Assembly: GCA_022749755.1 (NCBI GenBank)
Contig: CM040453.1
Span: 18,919,368 to 18,983,367 of the forward strand
DNA from: Azadirachta indica
Taxonomy: Eukaryota; Streptophyta; Magnoliopsida; Sapindales; Meliaceae
Reading direction: 5' to 3'
DNA length: 64,000 nt
The notes under the pieces are model-generated. The model was not told the origin of the DNA, searched no databases, and worked only from the letters and a program-made list of their open reading frames with translations. Within the stretch, counting starts at the first letter, position 1. The number at the start of each line of letters is the position of its first letter. Below, one piece after another: positions 58,090-64,000 of the stretch. Made by a program: the position numbers and the translations under genes.

Positions 58090-59685
58090 TCACTTCTGAG
58101 CTTCTGCTTCAGCAGGAGTTTTGGTAGTCATCTGGTCAACTGCATGCACTGTGCTTTGAAGCTCCTCCCATATGGCTTTGTACACCATCCTTTGCCTATT
58201 CACAGCAGATTGTCCCTCAAAGGCTGATGCAATAACATCAATGCTGAATACACATCGAAGAAGGTCTCAATAAACAGTCAATGTTTACAGAACCACAAGC
58301 CCAACCTAAAATAAATATGAGCTCACCTAACATGCCGACCATCCCCATAAGCATCTTTTACAGATACCAATTCTGCATTTAGATGCTCCTTGATCTGTTA
58401 AAGCAAATTGCACAGTAAGGTCTAGAAAGAGGATAGGCAATCTTATATGGGTGTTTACTAAAGCATAAGCTAGACAATTTTTATTCGAATGATATAGCTT
58501 TAACAGGAATATTCCAAATCTCATTGAACAAATATAGACTGAATGCCTGCAGTCCATTATTTCTTTAAAACCTTGCGTTTAATATTACTTGAACAAAATC
58601 GCCTTCTCCATATAATCAAGAAAATGCACAAAGAAAAATATAAAACTTACAATTAGTCCTCCAACAAGAGTGAGTTAAGCAAATGCAAAACGAAATGAAC
58701 AGTGAGGATTTAACTGATTAAGGCTTCCTCCCCAATTTAGTGTTTATGGTTAGAACAGCATTTTAGGAGTCAATCATACAATTGCTGCATTGATTCTCTA
58801 TTGACTTCATCTAAATCTTTTCTGTTGTTTGATAAGCTACAGCAATTGCCTAGCGACAATATCGAATGAGTTTGTCGTAATAACAAAATGCACAATCAAA
58901 GCTCATAATGCTTCTATACAAACTAAAGCATGTTTTATTGTCCGCTTAAAAATTGGAAAAAAAGAACCATATCAACATCTTGTGATCCAATGATAATGAT
59001 AAGCTCGAGGGCTATTCATCTAGCGTTACCATAGAACACACAAATTATTTTCTTTACCAACTGGATTCCAAATCCAAAACTTGAAATATGTATCCCATCA
59101 ATATCAAACTATTCCAACTTTGAATGTTTTAAAATTTCCCCTCTTAAATTTTCTTCATGCTCTTCACTATTTTAATAAAATTAACAGAACTTTGCCTCCA
59201 ATAAAGACAATTTATTAGCTCAATTCAACAAAACCCTTAGCTTTATTGAGCTAAACACAAATGCTAAAACCAAAGACGAAGCAAGCTGACTCCTAGTCAA
59301 AACAATTGATAAAACTGTGTTGAACAAAACATGATTAAACAAATATACAACCAAAATGAGCGAAAAGCAATACCTTTTTCTCCATGGATTGCATGAGAGG
59401 CGAGTCAATTGAACCAGCGTCGTTGACGTGAGTGGCTCTGGTCGTGAATCGACGGTGACCTACATCATCTAACCGCGAGTTCGACGCTAATTGACGGTCA
59501 CTTATGATTGGGAGCCTGGTTTTGTTGTTGCAAGACAACAAAGACGAGCTCGTTCGGATTTTGTTCCTGGTACGCAAGACTGTGGCTTGAAAAACAAAGG
59601 GTCTCTTCAGTTGAAGCAATAAACAACTGAAGGTTCTCGATGACGCCGAGAAAATGTACGGCCGCGACATCAGGGTCTTGGCCAT
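58090..59685 (-). CDS. BolA-family protein, probably plastid-targeted, 3 exons
   Basis: Exons (minus): 59374-59685, 58327-58394, 58090-58243; 534 nt, 177 aa, in phase, GT-AG. ATG 59685 is chosen because the codon 30 bases upstream that could extend the frame is GTG. The first ~85 residues are basic and Ser-rich with few acidic residues ([20 protein letters not shown] and on), like a chloroplast transit peptide. The BolA domain spans about residues 95-170: [15 protein letters not shown], then [14 protein letters not shown] and the invariant His in VHAVDQM. BolA proteins bind monothiol glutaredoxins through a shared Fe-S cluster and act in iron-sulphur and redox regulation. The resemblance is to the BOLA1 type. 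Confidence 0.88.
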
Positions 59686-60360
59686 CGTTAACGTATAGTT
59701 GGAGATTGACTGCACTCGTATTGAATGAATGAACTGCTGCTGCTAATTGACTTCGTTCTGCGTTTGCCGCTTGCGTTGTTTGGTTTGGGGATTTCCCAAT
59801 TTCGTGGATGGTACTATTGGTCCTTTATGGGCCGTTCATGTAGATTGAATTTTTGTTAAAACGGGCCAGATTGGCCCAGCAGCTATGGCTTATTTAATGT
59901 TATTCCTGTCTTATGGCTTGACTAAAAGGCCAACTTGAAATTTTATTTTATTTTATTTTATTTTATTTTGTTTTACAATGTCATACTTTTATTTTGCAGG
60001 GAATAAAGAAAAAAAACCTTAAATGCTCAAAAATTGATTATAGATAGGAGCCTAAATTTAATATTTTAATTTTTAATTTATAATTTTGAAATAAAATTAC
60101 TAGATAATGTAAATGTAATTAAAATGAGTTAGGTGAACTTCTAAAGATTGATTAACATCGGTACATCCACTCAATTGGGTGAAAATATAAATATTGGAGC
60201 AAGTAATATTAAAAACAAGAAAAGAAGACATGGCAGCTTACTGACTAAAGTCAAACTCAACCACGTTAAAGTACAATGAACAACGCACTTACCCTCACTC
60301 ACTTCTGTTTCTCACATTCAATTTCTCTTCTTCTTCCTATGAAGAGTTGCCACTAAATTT
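59686..60360. other. Intergenic between BolA start and BAHD stop
   Basis: BolA upstream region and BAHD 3' flank. (TTTTA)n at 59941-59969 is the only repeat noted. Confidence 0.6.
59941..59969. repeat. (TTTTA)n microsatellite
   Basis: About six TTTTA units in a row. Confidence 0.85.
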
Positions 60361-62984
60361 TTACAGAGCAGATGCTATGAAAGTAGATTTATTCTCGCCA
60401 GCAGCAACTGGCTTCTCCTTCAACATCTTGTCCAATTCCTCCACGAATCTCACCATTGCCGGAGCCGGCAAGCACACCGGCACTACAATACCCTCCTCTC
60501 CTTTCTTATTCCTGAAAGGAATATAAAAGCTTGCAACTCCTGGAATGGCGCCAACCCCACCCTTGGCAGGCCCCCCATAAGCCGGTTTTCCCCACCCAAA
60601 GTCCACATCCCCGAACCCGGCTCGAGTCACATCCGAAACAAGGTAGGATCGGACGACGGTGAAATGGGGTCGGCCTTTTATCACCATTAAATCCGCCACT
60701 GATTTCATATACTCTTCGTTCACGTCATTCTTGGCTTTCCTCACTAGCTCCAAAGCATAACCTATTGGATTTTGACACACTTTCTCCGCCGTCGACAATG
60801 CAACCGGGAAAGCGAACCCGTTGCCGTAGAATCCTCTAGGTAAGGGTGGATTAAACTTGCAACGCGAGTTGACGATGCAAATCACGCGCATTTCTTCGCT
60901 CGGGTCCGGCCGCAGTGCGATGGTGCGACAGCGCCAGAGGCAGGCGGTGAGGATTTCGAAACTGGAGCTGCAGCGTAGATGCTGTGGAAGAAATCGGCGA
61001 ATGGCGTTGATTTCTTGAGGGCCGAAGAAGAAAGAACGATGAACCATATCATCGAGCGGGATGATCGTCCCCTTGGTGTCGGCGACTTCATCGTATTCAT
61101 GGTGCGTGCATGTTACGCGAGGTGGGTCCCGGGCGTTGAGTACGTGTCTTTCCCAGACAGGAAGAATGGTGGGGCCAGCCGCGCCGCGTGCGATTTCACC
61201 TACGGCGGCCATGAACTGGACGATACCAGCTGCGTCGCTCATGGTGTGGTTGAGACGGAGGGCGAAAGTGAAACCGCCGCACTTCAAACGTGTCACCTGT
61301 TAATTTGCAGAATAAATTAATTTTGGAATAATAACATTTGAGTCCACATCATTTATAATTTTATGAAACAAAAATAAAATTCATACCTTTTTATTAAATA
61401 AATCCTTAACTCTTATTGAAATAAGAAAAACACTACCTACTAACATAAAAATTAAAAATATAATGTGAAACTTAAAAAGTTCTAATATCGATATTTATAA
61501 GTATACTATAGTTATACTATAACTTATATTTATGTATAGTTAGAATATATAAAATATAATAAAAATAAAATATATTATTTATAAAATATATATAATATTA
61601 ATGTACTATTTATTATTGTATGGTTGATAAATTTATTATATTTTATCAAATTTTAGAATTTTAATAATTATTTTTATTAAATAATTATCATTGATAGAGG
61701 CATAGTTATTATTTATAAATTTTTATGAATATTTTGAAAATTATTATAATTAATTAGTTCAATGAGCTTACTTGCACGTCCTTTTTTCTATAATATATTA
61801 TATTATTGAAACAAACTGAAAATTTAGCTCCAATCATGTTGGTCAATGGTCCTAGCATTAATGTTCATGAGTCTTTTTCCATCAATTTATGAAACTCTGG
61901 CTGATGATATCTAATTTATGTTGGGGCATAAAATTTGTATTAATTTGAATCGACATAAGTAAATAACATGATAATATTAATTTTTAAAAAGAATTTCATG
62001 AATTATAAATTATTATAAAATAAATAATTACTTAATATACGACATTTTATCATGATGTCACACCGCATTTATAACAGTATGCAATTAAGATGTAAAAATT
62101 TTATGTTTCTACTTTATGACTGTAGTACTATTGTACGTGAATTATGTGAGGGGCAATTATTATTATTATTTTTTCTTCTTGTCATTTTTAATTCTTCAAG
62201 TTCGTTTGCGTTTTATAATATAATTTTGGAAAAAAGAAGATAACAATAATAAGTTATATTTTTGATGCGAAAGATAAGAACTCATATTGAAGGTTAAAAA
62301 AATTATGAATTAAATTAATCAACATCAAGCATAGAGTTATTTACTTAATAAAATAGGTATATCATTCTTAAAAAAGAAATAAGTTAAAATGAAAAACATC
62401 AAAATTCAAAGACATCGATCTTTTGTATTTTTCCAATTTGACGTTTGATTTTTCATGCATGTCGTCTTTGTTGTTGCAATCACAATTTGAGTTTCGCATA
62501 TTAATTGATCGACAAAAAATTATACCTGAATGAGCAACAAAGGGCAGTTGATTACTCCAGCAGATCCTGGAAGATCAAAAAGCAGCTCTTCCAAGCATGG
62601 AAATGGAGGTTGAAGATCATCACCAAATTGTTCAAGTGTAACATCAGCATCAGCTTCAATGAACATCACACCTTCGCCGTTACAATCCACCATAAGTTTC
62701 CGGTTAGCCCCCTCCAGGAGCCTACCGGCAAACGGGTAGTAAAAGACAAGCGTTTCCGCTAAGGCTTCTCTGATCACCTTAACCGGGTCCCTCCCTTTCA
62801 TGGAAGGGTGGTACTTGTAGAATTGTATGACCGGAATTTGGAACCGGAGACCCTCTTGATCATCGATATCGGACAAGGATTTGAGCTCGCGAGGTGTCTG
62901 TTTGGCCGGAGAGATTAGTTCCGGGGTGCTCCTCCGGACGGTAAAGACAAGGGAGGCGGGGCGTGGTGGTTGTGATGGTGGCAT
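60361..62984 (-). CDS. BAHD acyltransferase (alcohol acyltransferase type), 2 exons
   Basis: Exons (minus): 62526-62984 (ATG at 62984) and 60361-61296; 1395 nt, 464 aa, GT-AG, in phase. The intron falls just before the HXXXD region, a common BAHD position. The catalytic HTMSD is at residues 170-174 and the structural DFGWG at 385-389. The N-terminal [20 protein letters not shown] and YYPFAGRL are typical of the benzyl alcohol O-benzoyltransferase / methanol O-anthraniloyltransferase subgroup. These enzymes use acyl-CoA (for example benzoyl-CoA or anthraniloyl-CoA) to make volatile esters; the actual substrates cannot be read from sequence. The protein ends SAL. The start is chosen at MPPSQPP; an upstream in-frame stretch would add about 38 residues without similarity. 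The intron (61297-62525) is AT-rich and empty. Confidence 0.92.
61297..62525 (-). other. BAHD intron, AT-rich, no insertion recognised
   Basis: 1.23 kb with T- and A-rich runs; no element ends or coding seen. Confidence 0.6.
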
Positions 62985-63096
62985 GATGTACGTTTTGGAT
63001 GAGATGTTGTAGAAAGCAGAAAAGCAGAAAAGCAGAAATGAGACACACAACTTTTGTTCTGCGTTTGGGCTGCGGGTAAGCTGCGGACAAACATGC

Positions 63097-63104
63097 ATTT
63101 ATAG
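63097..63104 (-). promoter_or_regulatory. TATA box of the BAHD gene
   Basis: The minus strand reads CTATAAAT, 113 bases upstream of ATG 62984; the surrounding CCCTATAAATGC is a good plant TATA context. Confidence 0.65.
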
Positions 63105-63139
63105 GGAGAGCAGGGTAGCATTAGCAAGCGTCGCATCAT

Positions 63140-64000
63140 TTAGTTTGTTGGACAATACATGGTGAATTTCCTGGCTGCTGTATTAACTATGAATAATTGA
63201 CTTTGACTACAAGTCATCGGCTAATTGGGCATCTCATCCAGTCCAACGATGACTGACTTCAGTTTACTTTGCCTTTTCATTTCCAAGCGTCTTCCAAATT
63301 GTTAAGAAAATATTTTTTATTTTCATTTATTTATTTATTGGGCTATGTAATGTGTTAAACAACTTCCTCTATGCTGACAACATAATATAGAAAGTCCGCG
63401 TGACATTATTTATTTATTTATTTATGTTTTTGTCATGGCCATGAAAAAACCTTTTAAAATCCGTGTTTACATTTCAACAACCATACCGATGTCTCTATTT
63501 TCACAATAATTATTTTGAAATTTCATTCAAATTGCATATATATATATATATATATATCACTTAAAGTGCTCATGTGATTACATCTTTTACCTTATAGTGC
63601 CTATGTTTATGTGATTTGATTTTTTATCAATTAAAAAATTTTTTAATAATAAAATTCTTTTTAAAATTTTAAAAATTAAAAAAAAATTATTTTTCTTCTG
63701 CTAAAAGATTTTAAAAAATTTATGTTTTTAACAATAAAATTTTTTTAATATTTTTAAAAAGTAAAATTGTTTAAAATACTATTATTTTATTTTACACTTT
63801 TAACATTATTTTTTTAAAATAGAATATTAAAATTTATCTTTTAAAATAATTATTTAAATTTTTTTTAAAAAATATTATAACAACCAAATAATTAATAAGT
63901 TTTTTTATTATAAACTTTATTTATAAAAACTCATCGAATAAAATGTCTACTTATTATACCAAACGGACCCTAATTAAATTATGTATTTATATGATGCTAT
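63140..64000. other. BAHD upstream region, AT-rich; window end
   Basis: No gene seen. Contains an (AT)n run at 63536-63559. Near the end, ATACCAAACGGACCCTAATTA (63956-63976) looks like the terminus of a MITE or hAT-type element (reverse complement TTAGGGTCCGTTTGGTAT). The partner end was not found within the window. Confidence 0.4.

Noticed and set aside
59686..59715. Extension of BolA by ten codons to 59715
   Set aside because: The first codon there is GTG; the first ATG is at 59685 and gives a typical transit peptide.
61061..61320. Plus-strand frames of 80 and 113 codons
   Set aside because: Antisense of BAHD exon 2; GC-rich coding DNA often leaves such frames open.
62985..63098. Extension of the BAHD protein by 38 residues ([11 protein letters not shown]...)
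   Set aside because: The stretch has no BAHD similarity, overlaps the TATA box at 63097-63104, and MPPSQPP at 62984 is the start expected for the family.
1..64000. tRNA, rRNA, snRNA or microRNA genes
   Set aside because: None recognised by eye. tRNA-like matches at 835, 27164 and 49168 are primer-binding sites (12 bases), not genes. A tRNAscan/Infernal run would be needed to exclude small RNA genes.

Overview
The window is plant nuclear DNA, most likely from a woody eudicot. Citrus is my guess from the look of the proteins and repeats, but I could not check it. Evidence for a plant: spliced genes with GT-AG introns, plant-specific families (NPH3/BTB, an IDA-type peptide hormone, a BAHD acyltransferase, a plastid-type BolA), Ty1/copia and Ty3/gypsy LTR elements, endogenous pararetroviruses (Caulimoviridae-like) and AT-rich intergenic DNA.

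Region 1 (1 to about 32.5 kb) is a graveyard of mobile elements. It opens with the gag end, leader, primer-binding site and 5' LTR of a minus-strand Ty3/gypsy element. A degraded pararetrovirus with petuvirus-like capsid, protease, RT and RNase H regions follows at 2.4-6.1 kb. A minus-strand Ty3 pol fragment interrupts it, and a movement-protein-like region lies beyond at 7.3-8.3 kb. From 8.5 to 16.1 kb runs a tandem satellite of about 145 bp per unit, split by several solo or truncated LTRs. From 16.7 to 32.3 kb there are two copies of a second pararetrovirus family, with a badnavirus-like RT. Copy A is on the minus strand and copy B on the plus strand, so they point away from each other. Each carries an independent solo LTR of one family in its RNase H region.

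Region 2 (32.8 to 64 kb) is gene-bearing. In order: an NPH3/BTB gene (minus, 3 exons), a TatD-type nuclease (minus, 8 exons), a DNA2/NAM7-type helicase resembling IGHMBP2 (plus, 7 exons, with an antisense copia element in intron 3), an IDA-like secreted peptide (plus, 1 exon), a BolA protein (minus, 3 exons) and a BAHD acyltransferase (minus, 2 exons). In every spliced model the exon lengths add up to whole codons. TatD and the helicase are divergently transcribed from about 1.7 kb of shared upstream DNA. I see no operon-like or pathway cluster; these look like ordinary housekeeping and signalling neighbours.

No tRNA, rRNA or CRISPR array was recognised. Repeat boundaries are by eye and approximate unless a target-site duplication is quoted.
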